A stretch of DNA of 64,000 nt from Priapulus caudatus (GCF_000485595.1 NW_014577364.1:173205-237204); one strand, 5' to 3'; shown: positions 26,509 through 38,592, counted from the first letter of the stretch. The notes: generated by a model from the sequence alone, not told the origin. Numbers and translations: made by a program.

Positions 26509-26741
26509 TGATGTGTGCGTGCGTGCGTGTGCGTGTGCGTGCGTGTGTGTGTGTGTGTATGTTAACAAAACATGACATGTCGCTGCAGAGTCGCACACAT
26601 GGGATTAGAATTACGCGGCAGTCGTTTTCCTGCGGAATTACGCGTGTGAAGCTGAGCATTGTGAATGCTGAATCTGAGAGATTCGCTTCCATCTCTTCGC
26701 GCTCAAACTGCCACGGTCAGTTTATGTACATATATGTTACG

Positions 26742-26813
<72 letters not shown>

Positions 26814-27089
26814 GTGAAAAAGATGTAGGTAGGTAGATATAGATAGATTGATGGATGAATGAATAGATGGACGAATAGATAGATAAACATGTGTACATGC
26901 GTGTGCGTTGTGTGCGTGTGCCGTGCGTGTGCGTGTGCGTTGTGGCGTGTGCGTGTGCGTGTGCGTGTGACGCTGTGTGTGTGGCCGTGTGCGTCGTGCG
27001 TGTGCGTTGGCTGCTGTGCGTGTGCGTGTGCGTGTGTCGTGTGCGTGTGCGTGTGCGTGTGGTGTGCGGTGGTCCTGTGCGGCGTGTGC

Positions 27090-27159
<70 letters not shown>

Positions 27160-27236
27160 ATGTGTCTATATTCGTGTGTGCGTGTGTGTGCGCGCGTGTG
27201 CATGTTCGTGTGTGCGTGTGTGTTCGTGCGTGCGAC
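26509..27236. repeat. Cluster of TG, TA, GA and GTGC simple repeats
   Basis: A TG/CG tract at 26,513-26,559; unique sequence to about 26,735; (TA)n then (GA)n at 26,739-26,810; GATA-type words to 26,885; then a long TG/CG tract to 27,236 with a pure (TG)n core at about 27,092-27,156. Confidence 0.95.
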
Positions 27237-28856
27237 TAGTGCGTATATACCCGAACAAGCTTGTCGTCGGTCAAACACATCTTGTGATCAGAGTCGACGT
27301 CCACGCGAACAGAAATTGAAATCCCGTCCGAGACTCACAAAAGATTAGCGTTGATATAAAGCTTTGAACTGAGAAACCCGCACCGATGCCTATAGAGACG
27401 GCTCGCAGATATCACCAAGATGATAAGGAATGCTCGCCGAGAAACCCAGCTATGCGCATTAAAAGGATTTATATGAGGTAATCAGCACAAGTGCCACGGT
27501 TCGGCGTGATTATGATGGCAGTCCTGTGCTCGCTCACTATTCCCTAGGTATTTGCGCGCGCGTGGCATTTAACGCTGATAGGCAGCCAAGCTTCCCTCAC
27601 ATCCCAGAGCGGAGGCTGAGGCGCGCCTACATGTGCGGTTGTAGGTGTGTCTATATACACAAGGATCGTAAAGAATCGCGCACCGGTGACACAACGTTCG
27701 TGGCAAACCCGCGAGCTTTCCGGGAACGATGATTTCATAGAAAATTATGTCGAAAGGAGCACCTACGTGTTTTATTTGAATTCACGATTTATAAAGTTTT
27801 CTAAAAATACGTATTTTGTCGCTAGAAAATAGTTGAAATATTCAAATTTAAATTCATTGTCATAAATCAATAAATTCATTTTCCTTGTAATCCATAATCA
27901 CAATGATTCTGGCCTGTGGCAATTTGGGACGGTAGTTCTTGCGTCTCTAGCTCCGCCCGCGTAGCCATCCGCTCCCGCTACGTCTGTACGCCCCACAGTG
28001 TTCGCGGAAATGGCAGGGAATCTTACTAGTGCCGCCGGTCGCGTATTTGTGTTTCTGGTTCGTTTGCGTTCGATAAACTGCACAATCTGGTCAAGTTATA
28101 GTAAGTTGATTTTCATTTGCGAGTGGATAACTAACGTCAGGACTGCCATTGTGCCGGCGGTGGTTGCTACAACTTGGCCGGCCATGCAAAAATTCGCTGC
28201 CTTTCCCAGCACTGTGGTTTACATAGCCCTGTAGCAGGCTAACGGATGGAGCTAATCCACTCTCAATTTCGCAAGTGGGTATATGCAGACAACCACCTTT
28301 GCTCGGATTTCCGGATAGAATGTAACGATGCACCAACAATTTAATATGACTGCTATCACGAGCTAATAATATCTAAGCTTCTGTGGCGCCAGCGGTCACA
28401 TATTGATGTACAACCCAGTCGATGCATCATGCAGAAACTGTTATGAAAGTTATGGTAGACACAATTCTAGAATGTCCTAACCTTTACTTAGTAATCCAAC
28501 TTGGCAAATCATAGACCTATAATAGTCATACGCTTTACGCTGGATTTTGACAGCGGACCCTAATAAATTATAAAGACTAGGTTAGAGACGCGCGGTTTCC
28601 GAATAATTACACCAATAAATCCGTAGCAGAAACTCACAGCGCTCTCAGTTGATGCTTCGCGTGAAACTGGGCATTTATTTGCTGCAGCGGTATGAGCGAT
28701 TATCACAGACTTCTAACTGTAATCAACAAGGCTCGCTGCTTCTTCTGTCAACCAGTGTTTTCGCAGCGTCTACGCGAACACTTGCTACGCCGATAAACGC
28801 ACCCGTGTACATCTTTGAATATAGTAGTACGTTTTCGTACTTCTATTCTCTTATAG
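27237..28856. other. Intron/non-coding stretch
   Basis: No gene recognised. An ATG-led open stretch at 28,010-28,101 ends at a GTAAGT donor-like site but resembles nothing known. I do not call it. Confidence 0.5.
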
Positions 28857-28995
28857 TTATCTTCTTCTTCTTCTTATTGCTCTTCTTCTCCTTCTTCTTC
28901 TTCTTCTTCTTCTTCTTCTTCTTCTTCTTCTTCTTCTTCTTCTTCTTCTTCTTCTTCTTCTTCTTCTTCTTCTTCGTCTTTCTTCTTCTTTCTCC
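28857..28995. repeat. (TTC)n trinucleotide microsatellite
   Basis: About 40 TTC units with a few CTC and GTC interruptions. It is a pure polypyrimidine strand, so a triplex (H-DNA) is possible. The poly-Phe (+) and poly-Arg (-) frames are artefacts. Confidence 0.97.
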
Positions 28996-29863
28996 TCTTT
29001 GTTGGCGTCATCGTCGCCTTCATCTGCTTCTATAGAGAGCATCTAACACACGCGGTTTTTATCCGCGTTCGTAATGGACTCACACAGGTGGCACGTCTGC
29101 GCTATTGAGATGTCTGACATGTTATCGCCTAATTCGTCGAGTATAGTGAAAAGAGCAAGAGGGATACCAGCGAATAGAAGCTCTAGTCTGCTTACTACTA
29201 TACTATACAGTAGTTAAGCTCTGCTCATTCGTGTAGAAACGCGCAATTTGCCATAGATTTAATTATCCATAGAAGATCTACAGCTGCGTGGGTATAGATG
29301 CACACAGCTAACAACTGCGCCACCGTTGAACATACCCGTCTAACCATTAGGTAAGACGTACACTAACCTATCCGAGTCAACTCAATATTCACAGCCGCCC
29401 TCGTGCTCGCATCACATCTCACAATGCGCAGAAAGCAGATGAGGTAGCTGGATGATCTAATTCTATAATTTTCATCTAATTACCCACCATCTGCTGAAGC
29501 TGCACAGACGCACCTGCTTATTATCCCCTCTGCTCCTCTACGTTTCTGCTTAGAGGTGCCAGTAGAGTACCAGCTGAATGGTGCAGTACATTACCACGAA
29601 GCGGAAAATCCCCTATTCGGGGAACCGCGGAACATCAGTAGAACACTGAAGTCTGAACGCCATCGGTGACGTTCTGTAGGTACTGAGCGTTCGTTAATAC
29701 AACTATACATACTATACAACTATACAACTATACATGTTCATATACTACGCAAGCGAGTCACGTAGTTCCGCAAAATTTAGTAGTTTACGTTATTCGGTTG
29801 ACTATGTAGGATTGATGAGAAATAGTTATCTCGGGATTTATAGCAACAGAAAACTTCATGTTC
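28996..29863. other. Intron/non-coding stretch
   Basis: Nothing recognised except a short repeated word ('aactatacatactatacaactatac') near 29,700-29,730. Confidence 0.5.
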
Positions 29864-30026
<163 letters not shown>

Positions 30027-31238
30027 CGATTTTCGCGCACAAACGCGCGCGTATAATATGTGCTACGTGCATATGTTACTGCATGAGTGCTTGAGTTTGC
30101 CCGCTTGAGCACTATATATCGTTGCGCCCACCCCAGGCTGCCGGCTGACTTGTGAACAGTCTGACCCTGCAGTGGGTGAGCGTTCGTCCGACATCGGTTT
30201 CATTTCGGTTCGGGACCATTTCAACCAAATGAGATTCCAATGGGTTCGGACCCAAGGACAGTCTCGGTGCAACCGTAGTGGAATATTACCGCGGAGTTGC
30301 AGCACGAGTCTGCATGGAGAGTCTGCCCATAATGGTGACGGCTTTCTTGAACGATCCGTTAATATGACTGGTCTGGTACAGGTCATATTACGCGCATACC
30401 CTCTATAATTCATGTCCATGGGTTAATGTGGCAGTTAGATCTGATACTAGAATACAATATGAGCGTGCCGTAAAATGTGACATATCGTTGACTGTCTAAG
30501 CTTTCTTCTAGGCTAGCTAAACACGGTGCATCGCTGTGCATACCACGTATCCTTTAGCTATAATATTATGCGCACATACTGATATTGGCTTGTGCTAAAT
30601 ATACGGCTCATATGAAATCTTTGAAAAGAAATCGATTTCCTATGATGTTGTGTGGCCTTACAAAGGTGATTTCCTGAAGATTTTTATACCCGTGATTTTT
30701 GTAAATGCTAGAATTACAGGGTTTCTAGACTTGTTTAAGACGAACTCCCAAATCCAGTGGTGCTATACCGTTCACCGCACACACCAAAGATTCTTTACAA
30801 CAAGAACAATCACTTACGCTGCCAAATGTACTGCAAAATTTACGCTGTAAAATAAGCCGCCAGTTTTCTAGATTCAGTTCACTCGCTATGACCGTCGGGC
30901 CGCGACGTTATCCCAATAGTACTTAAAGTGAGCGGACTGAAACTACCAGGGTCCGTCCATTTCCGAAAGTACTTTTTTTTATATTCCGGTAGACGAATGA
31001 CGAATACTCGTAAAGAGTTTTGCTGGGCTCGTAAATCCGCGCGGCTACGCACGCTCTTGAGTGCAATTTCTGACTGCGACTGCAATTGAAATCTAACGAA
31101 TGTACGCGCAATAATAATAAAATAATGTAATATATTTATAGAAAACATTTGAAGGTTATCTGTGACGTCATGGGATTTAATTATTAATTACATTAATTAA
31201 TTTAGTGTCGGCTATAAACGTCACCGCGTCTGTTGCAG
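30027..31238. other. Intron stretch before NCKX exon B; one unexplained open frame
   Basis: Between about 30,136 and 30,405 a + frame stays open for about 90 codons after an AG (CCACCCCAG), with four or five Cys. The opposite strand is open as well. I recognise neither product. From 30,410 to 31,238 I see nothing except a TTAATTA-rich patch shortly before the exon. Confidence 0.45.
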
Positions 31239-31318
31239 GTGATATACGACGGTGTGGTCACGTGGGCGGAGTCGGTAGCGATGCTCGCCATCTATGCTAT
31301 GTACATCCTTATAATGAA
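31239..31318 (+). CDS. SLC24A3/4-like: NCKX exon B: last helix of the first membrane half
   Basis: Acceptor TTGCAG, donor GTAAGT; 26 codons plus 2 nt (phase 2). The peptide VIYDGVVTWAESVAML followed by AIYAMYILIMK parallels the SLC24A3 segment ending in IMKYN. The second Trp of the vertebrate WWES motif is Ala here (WAES). Its end joins to the first base of exon C to form the Lys codon before FNTS. It directly continues exon A. Confidence 0.93.
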
Positions 31319-31422
31319 GTAAGTCTATATTACAAATAACATCTAAAAGCGTACGTGCGTGGGTGTGTGGGTGACCGTGTGGGTGTGTTTGCGTGTGCAT
31401 GTGTGCAGGTATATATATATAT

Positions 31423-31488
31423 ATAATTCCCTATTATCTACTCCTGATATATATATATATATATCAGGAGTAGATAATAGGGAATTAT
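31423..31488. repeat. 66-bp perfect palindrome, plus a third arm copy
   Basis: Positions 31,423-31,455 and 31,456-31,488 are exact reverse complements, with the outer part CCCTATTATCTACTCCTGAT and a TA-repeat centre. A third copy of the arm (CCTATTATCTACTCCTGATA) follows at 31,517-31,536, beside a TATA run. Just before, 31,350-31,410 is TG-rich. The word TATCAGGAGT recurs near AT runs at 32,580, 43,381 and 43,453. Confidence 0.85.
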
Positions 31489-31543
31489 TACCTACTTCTG
31501 ATATAATACTAATAGGCCTATTATCTACTCCTGATATATATAT

Positions 31544-33290
31544 TGTTGTGAGGAGAATTGGCAAAAATGCTTCGTGACACCACAGCGTTTATCGGATTTT
31601 CGACGCTAATACATTTCTCCCACGACGACTTTCACGCGCAAAGTAAAGGTCAAATAACTGAACGGAGTTTTAGTGAAATGTCGCCTATAAAGGGGATTTG
31701 CTTAAAGCAGCTCCCACGTAATTGAACTCGTATGTGTACTAGGTTTCTTATACGATCGCGCACAGAATTCTTTCGCATCTGAGGTTATAGGCTCGTATAA
31801 TTATAAGAGAAGACCGATGGTTACGGCTTGACAAGTAATTTACGTACAACCATTTAGCCATTCGTTTAAGTTAATAACATCTGATAACAAACATCTTTAA
31901 TTGTAACTTTGATGTTTCGCAGCTTCTTCATCGCATTTCATTCGTATGTACAATAAAACTCCCTTCGAATAATTAAATTAGATGAAAATAAATTCCAATG
32001 TAGAATTACGAGTAAATTACATCACCCAACATGTATAGGCGTTTTTATTAGCATTATAGCATGATAGAAGGCGTGTGACTTTATTTAGCGAGTTCATGAG
32101 TCGTGGTGGATCGATGTGGCACTCGCGCGCGCCGCACCCACGCGTACAGACGCGCGCACGCTCGCACGCGCCTTGCCAATAGCTGATTTCCCTCGAAACG
32201 CGCGCGATTCTGTTTCCTAATGAAGCTTATTGATCAGAAAGACCGCATGACGCTGGGCACGCAAGCCAACTTTTCTCTGGAAAATCCGCGCAATGGCGAC
32301 TGAATGATTGACTGGCCCCCACACAGGCACGCTGTCGCACATATTGACGCCGCTAACACAATCGTCAAGTGTGGCTTCCCTGTTTAAACCGTTATACAAC
32401 GAACGGACGAGCGATTACGACACATTTCGACACTAATTGCCTTATGTTTCGACATAGTGCTTCACGTGTTACGGTTCAGCTTAGTAACGAGTTATTTCGT
32501 TTAAACCAAACATGAAGATTAACGTGTTCAACGTATTCGAAGATTAATAGTTTTTGATGTATAGTGACGCGGGTTATAGACTCCTGATAATATATATATA
32601 TATATATATTATAGTATATATGTTTAGTTAATTGTGCATTGGCACCTAGTTACTGAGTGTGAGGCGGAGAAATGGGTATAATCAGTGACCCGATAAAGCA
32701 TTTAAATGTATTTATATCTGACGTGTTCATAAAATCATTGGCAAAAAATTGATAAAATGGCAGATTACCCGTTTTAGTGTCATTAACGGTAGCAAAGTTC
32801 CATGAATTATGCATTTGACGTTGGATGGTTACCTATTTAAACTATACTAACGTATTAACTGATTGATTACTTCCTGGGCAGACCACCAAGCAACACGGCT
32901 TATCAACCAATAAGAATCTTTCTCCATATGCCATATTAACTAAACATAAAGATAAAATATGTAAATTCGAGAACGTCAAGTATCTGTCATCATTAATCAA
33001 CAATTTATCATTATCAATTGTCAATATTAATATGCATCATGTAACATTTGCTTTTATAAATGGTCACTTTCAATTCTTTGCGGGACTCAGTGTATTCAGT
33101 GAGTAACTTACAGTGATGGCCTGATAACAAATATGGTGTCACAATTTGGAATACAGTTTTCTTAGATTAGAATGGTTCCTGAATCAATGAGGTCGACGTG
33201 CACCATCATGCTGATTTGCGTTCTTGTAAACCTTGATAGATATCGCGTTCCATAGATTGTTTACTTACTGACCTTCATCCTCCTATTCAG
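31544..33290. other. NCKX intron B-C, nothing coding
   Basis: AT-leaning intron. A (TA)n run at about 32,590-32,610 is preceded by GACTCCTGATAA, the same word as in the palindrome above. A short GC-rich, CGCGC-containing patch lies at about 32,125-32,215. No exon recognised. Confidence 0.65.
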
Positions 33291-33394
33291 GTTCAACACG
33301 AGCATAAGTCGTTATATTATGAAACGTAGAGGTCAAGCAGTAGACGACGACACACCCACGCCCGCACCCACGCAGAACACCCTCCTGCAAACGG
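33291..33394 (+). CDS. SLC24A3/4-like: NCKX exon C: start of the cytosolic loop
   Basis: Acceptor CTATTCAG, donor GTGAGA; 1 nt + 34 codons + 1 nt. The peptide is FNTSISRYIMKRRGQAV, then DDDTPTPAPTQNTLLQT. The first residues correspond to YNACI of SLC24A3 just after the helix. The rest is hydrophilic and Pro/Thr-rich, as expected for the poorly conserved loop. Phase 2 in and phase 1 out agree with exons B and D. Confidence 0.85.
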
Positions 33395-34430
33395 GTGAGA
33401 GAAAAATATATTACGGAGATTACGGCAAGTGTTACTATATAGAAACTTTTTAATTCTCGTGTGATGTTTTAATATTTGTTTGCACTCGCAAGTTCGGGGC
33501 GTCTCCACCACACCGTGCATGAGCAGTCTTCTCGTATTCTTCGTCTTTCGGCGAAGTTTTGCATTTCGAAAGAAATTCATTTCTCGCGCCACGTATCAAA
33601 CACTTAATTGAGAGCAATCTGAGGCGCATGCGTCGTGCGCAGATCAATGACGAAACGTCTGCCGTATGTACTTGGAAGAGTCATTTGGAACGGCCGGTTA
33701 TACTTATAAGAGTAAGAGTAATGGCGATGCCGGTGAGGTGGAGTCCCGTACTTAATGGCACGCATGTATCACGTATCAAAGGCTTTCCGAACGCAGCATT
33801 TGTCACTTGTTGCTTTTGTCACGCTAACTCTTCTATACAAGATATACTCGCATCCACCGCCTCGCACGTGCTACTGTTACGCTATCTGGGCTCATCGTGA
33901 AGCAATGCATGCGTTTGGTCTTTCCGCCATATTTTGTACTCATCTCATGTGCATCGACTTTTCTCACGTATTAGCCACGGTAATCCGCCGCCCGCGTTGC
34001 TACGTGCATCTTTTATGGACGTATCAGTTCCGGGTAATTTATGTAAAATAGATTTGACACACGAACATCGAGCGCGGCGCGCGTCGGCTGAAGACACGGC
34101 GGGCGGAAAGCGAATATTTTTTCTACACGTTATATCCATTGGGCTCCTCTGATTGGCTGCTTTGATTTGACCACACCATAGATAGTGTTTGGGATACCAT
34201 AGATAGTATATAAGCCGATTCGGTTTATGGTTAGTGTTAGGGTTCGGGTTCGGGTCAGGGTTTTTGCATCATTCTTTGATATACGGAAAGTGATGCGGAA
34301 GTTGATATGCGTATATCAAGCCCAATAGATATAACGTGTAGTAAAAAAAAAATCGCGGGCGGGAACGGTCGTCATCGTCGGATCGAACTTCGCCGCATAA
34401 CATAGAAAGACACACACCTACACAAACACG
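33395..34430. other. NCKX intron C-D, first part
   Basis: No exon recognised. At 34,170-34,205 the word ACCATAGATAGT is repeated. At 34,228-34,262 there is a short GGTTAGGGTTCGGG-like stretch that superficially resembles degenerate telomeric repeat. Confidence 0.55.
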
Positions 34431-34532
34431 CTCTCTCACTCACACACACACACACACACACACACACCCACACACACACACCCACACACATCCACATACC
34501 CACACACATCCACATATCCACATACCCCACAT
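34431..34532. repeat. (CA)n-rich microsatellite
   Basis: CACACA with CCCACA and CCACAT variants. Confidence 0.95.
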
Positions 34533-37075
34533 ACTGCGTACATGTGTGCGTTAGTGCATTGGGTTGATCAATATAAACATTCACGCAACACTACAGCACA
34601 ACACTGTTCTTTGTTAAATCGCTGAATTTGATTGGCATTGTAGATGACCGGAAGCAACCATATAGCCCAGCTGGGCAAATAAGTAAGAACCTTATTAGGA
34701 AGTAAACCTACTCTAGCTTACACGTGTGTACACCACGGGTGTATTTAGATAGGTGGTGTACAATAGTCGTATAGTCGTACAGGCACTGTAGACGCAGGCT
34801 ACAATAACGCTAGTCGCCAAGTCGTAGATCCTTCGTTAGTGCTAATTCCCATGTTGGAGAACTAATCTTCCTCTAGCTCGCCGCTTCGTGCTAACAGTAT
34901 TAAAGGTTGTAGTAATAGTAAAGTAGATTACAATGGCAATCCGCGCTTAGTGCTTAGTGAGCGTGACAAAACAGCGTTTATGAGGTTTGAGAGTGTAGCT
35001 GGTAGAGATAACATTTGTGACGCTAATCCCTTATTTTTGATCGATTAACCTGTATTTATTTGATAAGAAATCAGAATTTATAGTATTAGTGTATTAATTA
35101 CACCCAGTCACCGTATTTTACAGACAAACCAATCAATCACTGCAGAATCGCTAGTTGCAGCTGCCAACCCCCATTAGAGGGGAAACCCAATTACAGTAAG
35201 CGTTTGTGCATTCACAGTCATTGATTAGTATATGCTACTTGTAGCCAGTTTCTTCAACGAGTATGTTTGCCGACATCAATGTGATTCAACATCCAAAAAA
35301 CCCATTATGCATCCTATTTTATTTCGAATAGTTAACAAAAGTTTCTTTGATCGCAAGAATAGGTAAAATTGATACAGTCTCATCGATATTGAAAATATAC
35401 AACAAGCCATGTCTAAACACTGCTTTATAGCTCATACATATACGCGTAAAATACAATAATACGGAAGTATTGACTGATGATGATAGCAGCGGTAGAAGGA
35501 ACTTCGAACGGGTACGCAACGGAATTACAATGCTTACTATGGATACCTACGTCACGTACTGAAATTAAGCCTTTGCCATCTACGTCTCCATTACGAAACG
35601 GTGACGAGAACGTATAGACAAGAAGACGAGAAAGTGGTCGTAAATGTAGACAGGAACGACGCTAACAAGCGGAGAAAATAGGCCATGTGCTCTCACAGAC
35701 GGCATTAATGGTTCTTTTTAAACAGATCTCTTTACACGCACGGGCGGTGTTTTTCTCCCGTTGATTAACATCTAGCGCTATATGCATGTGCGCGAAGAGC
35801 GTCTATATGCGTGTGGGCGGATGGCTGCGGCAGACGCCCTATGTTAACGTATGCTCAGCCGGACGGAAGAGAGGATGCGTTTACGTATATTGATTTTCCA
35901 CGCCGGCTTGGGAGTTTTGAAATACAGCAGACTAGGCTAGAGTGCAGAAAAACGCGCGCAACAGTATTCATTCGCACGGGTTTTTTCAAATGGCGACCGC
36001 GTCGCTTTTACGTGGGTGAGCGGAAATCAAGCCGTGAGCAAGCAATCATGATTTATTCAGAAGAGATACGGATAATTACCATCGACGTCCTCTAGAGAGA
36101 TGATTATATTATGTACTGTTTTAAAAACAACTAAAACATTCAGCCGACCGAAACCAACTCAATTCAACGCTTTCCCCCGTGACACCACAGCGTACCTTTC
36201 TAAACCAGTCAACAAGCTGAATACGACACTTGCGAAATTAGGACGCCGCACGCATCTGGGGTGTCACGTAACTGTAGAAACACCGGCAGTTGATCGCAAG
36301 AGGAAGCGATAGAGTTATTTTGAGTTTCGCGAACTGTTTAACTGCGCACTGCAACGAAATTTGTTTCGCCCGCCCACATCTATATTCGCCTCAGCCGTTA
36401 CGGCTCCTAGACGGTGTTACCGGCATGCATTCTTTATGTACGCCGCGTCGCTGCAGGTATACCCATAGCGCGTATAACGGTGCGCGTTTGGTGTACAGGG
36501 GATCCATATAACCGGCTGGATTCACATCGCACGAGATCATGCGGTAATGATTCGTCGCTTCAATGCAGACATGGACGGCAGTAGGTAGACGACAGACAGC
36601 CACGTCGGTCATAGAGCGACTCCCTGCAGGTGCAAACGTCACGTGGAATCCTGTCGACATGACACGGCGGCTAGCGCAAACAATGCCGATCCTAGATCAA
36701 TTCTATTTCATTGACTCTGTGAGTCTGTGTACATACACGAGACGAGCGCACGCGAGAGCGAAGCGTAGCTCCCTTAAGTCAATTACATTCAGTTTGCACA
36801 AGAGTGTTCGACCGCCTATATGGCTTCCGAGCTATGCGGCAACATAACGTAATTAACGGCGCGTATGGATTAATAGACGCGCGTGATATCAGTTACTTTC
36901 GAGGACGGCTGTATGCTTGCGACGTGCGTATAATTAACGTTCAAATAAAAGTGCAACGGTCTTTGTAGGAGTAACATGAAGTGAGTACTGAAGTAGACCA
37001 CAGGAGGATATTGTTGGTGAAACTCGGAATGCCTACAATACGAGTGGAACGCTTTGATCGAAATGCTCGAGTGTA
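34533..37075. other. NCKX intron C-D, middle part
   Basis: No gene called. One exon-shaped stretch exists at 36,630-36,718 (see findings). The open frames at 35,811-36,095 and 36,391-36,660 resemble nothing I know. Confidence 0.5.
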
Positions 37076-37128
37076 CATTGAATCAAGAGCTAATAATACC
37101 TAAGGCATTATTAGCTCTTGATTGAATG
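37076..37128. repeat. 22-bp-arm hairpin
   Basis: Arms 37,076-37,097 and 37,107-37,128 pair with a single mismatch around a 9-base loop; core AATCAAGAGCTAATAAT. It lies between the AC tract and the upstream intron, downstream of the antisense channel exon. Confidence 0.8.
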
Positions 37129-37160
37129 TTTATATACACTATCACTATACGCCACGGAAA

Positions 37161-37275
<115 letters not shown>

Positions 37276-37610
37276 TTGCGTTTGCAGCACGTTGCCGTAG
37301 CCCCGCTCGTCACCAAGTCAACGACGTGCGACGGCAGACGACTCATGCGCACCGGGTTCTTATTGCAGATGGTGACGGCGGGAAACGGCAGCCGACTGTA
37401 GCCCATCTCGACTTTGACGGTCACCGGGTAGGAGAAGTAGCGCCGCAGCACGAGCGAGTGCTGGTACGCGAGGAAGGCGAGCGCGCAGAGCGTGATGGCG
37501 GCCCAGGCGGCGCGCGCCGGCAGCGAGCGCGAACCGCACGCGCGCTTCACGCCGTGTGCCGTCGTGCTGCTCGTGAACGCCGTCACGATCTCGCCGACCG
37601 TCATCGTCAT
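37276..37610 (-). CDS. DEG/ENaC/ASIC-family sodium channel, first coding exon (partial)
   Basis: Members of this family are trimeric, amiloride-sensitive Na+ channels of the plasma membrane. From ATG at 37,610 the frame encodes a short cytosolic N-terminus with FTSSTTAHGVKR (residues 12-23; His19-Gly20 is the family gating motif). A first transmembrane helix follows at about residues 35-55, then YFSYPVTVKVEM (58-69) and FPAVTICNKNPVR (76-88), the signature just outside TM1. An in-frame stop lies upstream, and ATG codons occur at 37,610 and 37,604. The exon may end at a GTGACG donor after Leu99 (37,314), or continue into the N gap; the open frame runs on to 37,276. The cysteine-rich extracellular domain and TM2 are not in the window. 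By wording it is closest to ENaC-like and invertebrate peptide-gated channels; the subtype is open. The surrounding sequence is CpG-rich. Confidence 0.88.
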
Positions 37611-38049
37611 CGTCGTCGTCGTCGCCGCCCCGATGCGAGCATGACGTCACGGGCTCGGAATGTGCGGGAAGGGGTTCGTTCTCGCGACTTCCGGCGGTAG
37701 AAGACGGCTCGCTACCGTCGAAATTATATTCCGGCCGCGAAATGACGTGTCTTCGGGCCGCAAGATCACGTGTCTTCGCGGGCAATAAATACGTCGTGAT
37801 GCGATAGCTGATCACACGCGAGGGTTCTCACGACCCGACACAGGCGGGTGTTACACGCTTACACACGGGGCGTCAATCCACGAGGCGTCTGCTACGCTAC
37901 ACCACAGCACGATGACGGCGCATGCGCAAACGCTGGCTGTGCGACGTCGTCACAGCACGCGCATGCGCATCCATTGTTAATAAGAAAAAGCTGTTGGGCA
38001 TTCGACTGCACCGGCGCATTCCTACCGCGGTTCGCGGTTCTTTTGCATG
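37611..38049. other. CpG-rich flank 5' of the antisense channel exon
   Basis: GC- and CpG-rich sequence directly upstream (minus strand) of the channel start, the natural place for its 5' UTR or promoter. I see no clear TATA box. A near-repeat (AAATGACGTGTCTTCG and AGATCACGTGTCTTCG) lies near 37,740-37,780. Confidence 0.4.
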
Positions 38050-38490
38050 GTGCACGTGTATGGCAGGCGAGGTGGGACACAAATGGTATTTAGTGACAGT
38101 CACAAATTCGAATTAATGTCTATCATATATTCTATTTAGTGACTATCATATATTCCATTTAGTGACAGTCATTAAATCAACCAATCAGATACAACTTATT
38201 TGTTCTCAGCCAATCATGGGCATGGAATTATTGACAAACACTAAATGATTTAATGATAGACACAAATGGTATTTAGTGACAGTCACAAATTCGAATTGAT
38301 GTCTATCATATATTCTATTTAGTGACTATCATATATTCCATTTAGTGACAGTCATTAAATCAACCAATCAGATACAACTTATTTTTTTCTCAGCCAATCA
38401 TAGGCATGGAATTATTGACAAATACTAAATGATTTAATGATAGACACTAAATACCATTTGTGTCCCATCTCGCCTGCCATACACGTGCAC
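38050..38490. mobile_element. MITE-like element with 47-bp terminal inverted repeats and tandem interior
   Basis: The left end (38,050-38,096: GTGCACGTGTATGGCAGGCG, then ACACAAATGGTATTTAGTG) and right end (38,444-38,490) are inverted copies with one or two mismatches. The interior is a 183-base unit present twice (38,078-38,260 and 38,261-38,443), each rich in TTTAGTGAC and GTCATTAAATC words in both orientations. No protein is encoded. The structure fits a non-autonomous DNA transposon whose interior was duplicated. Confidence 0.8.
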
Positions 38491-38517
38491 ACGCACGCGT
38501 ACACGCACACGCCCACA

Positions 38518-38552
<35 letters not shown>

Positions 38553-38592
38553 CGCACGCACGCGCGCACACACACGAGCGTGCACACACATT
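38491..38592. repeat. (CA)n/(CG)-rich microsatellite
   Basis: A CACACG and CACACA tract abutting the right end of the inverted-repeat element. Confidence 0.95.

Noticed and set aside
28857-29042. Poly-Phe and poly-Arg frames
   Set aside because: (TTC)n microsatellite on either strand.
30136-30405. Cys-containing open stretch on both strands, considered as an exon
   Set aside because: It has an AG before it but no family match and no convincing donor. Left as unexplained non-coding.
34228-34262. GGTTAGGGTTCGGG-like words, considered as interstitial telomere repeat
   Set aside because: Only about 30 bases, irregular, and not a run of one hexamer.
36391-36660. Minus-strand 89-codon frame near the channel exon, considered as a second DEG/ENaC exon
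   Set aside because: No cysteine pattern or motif of the extracellular domain, no clear splice borders, and no similarity I can recognise.
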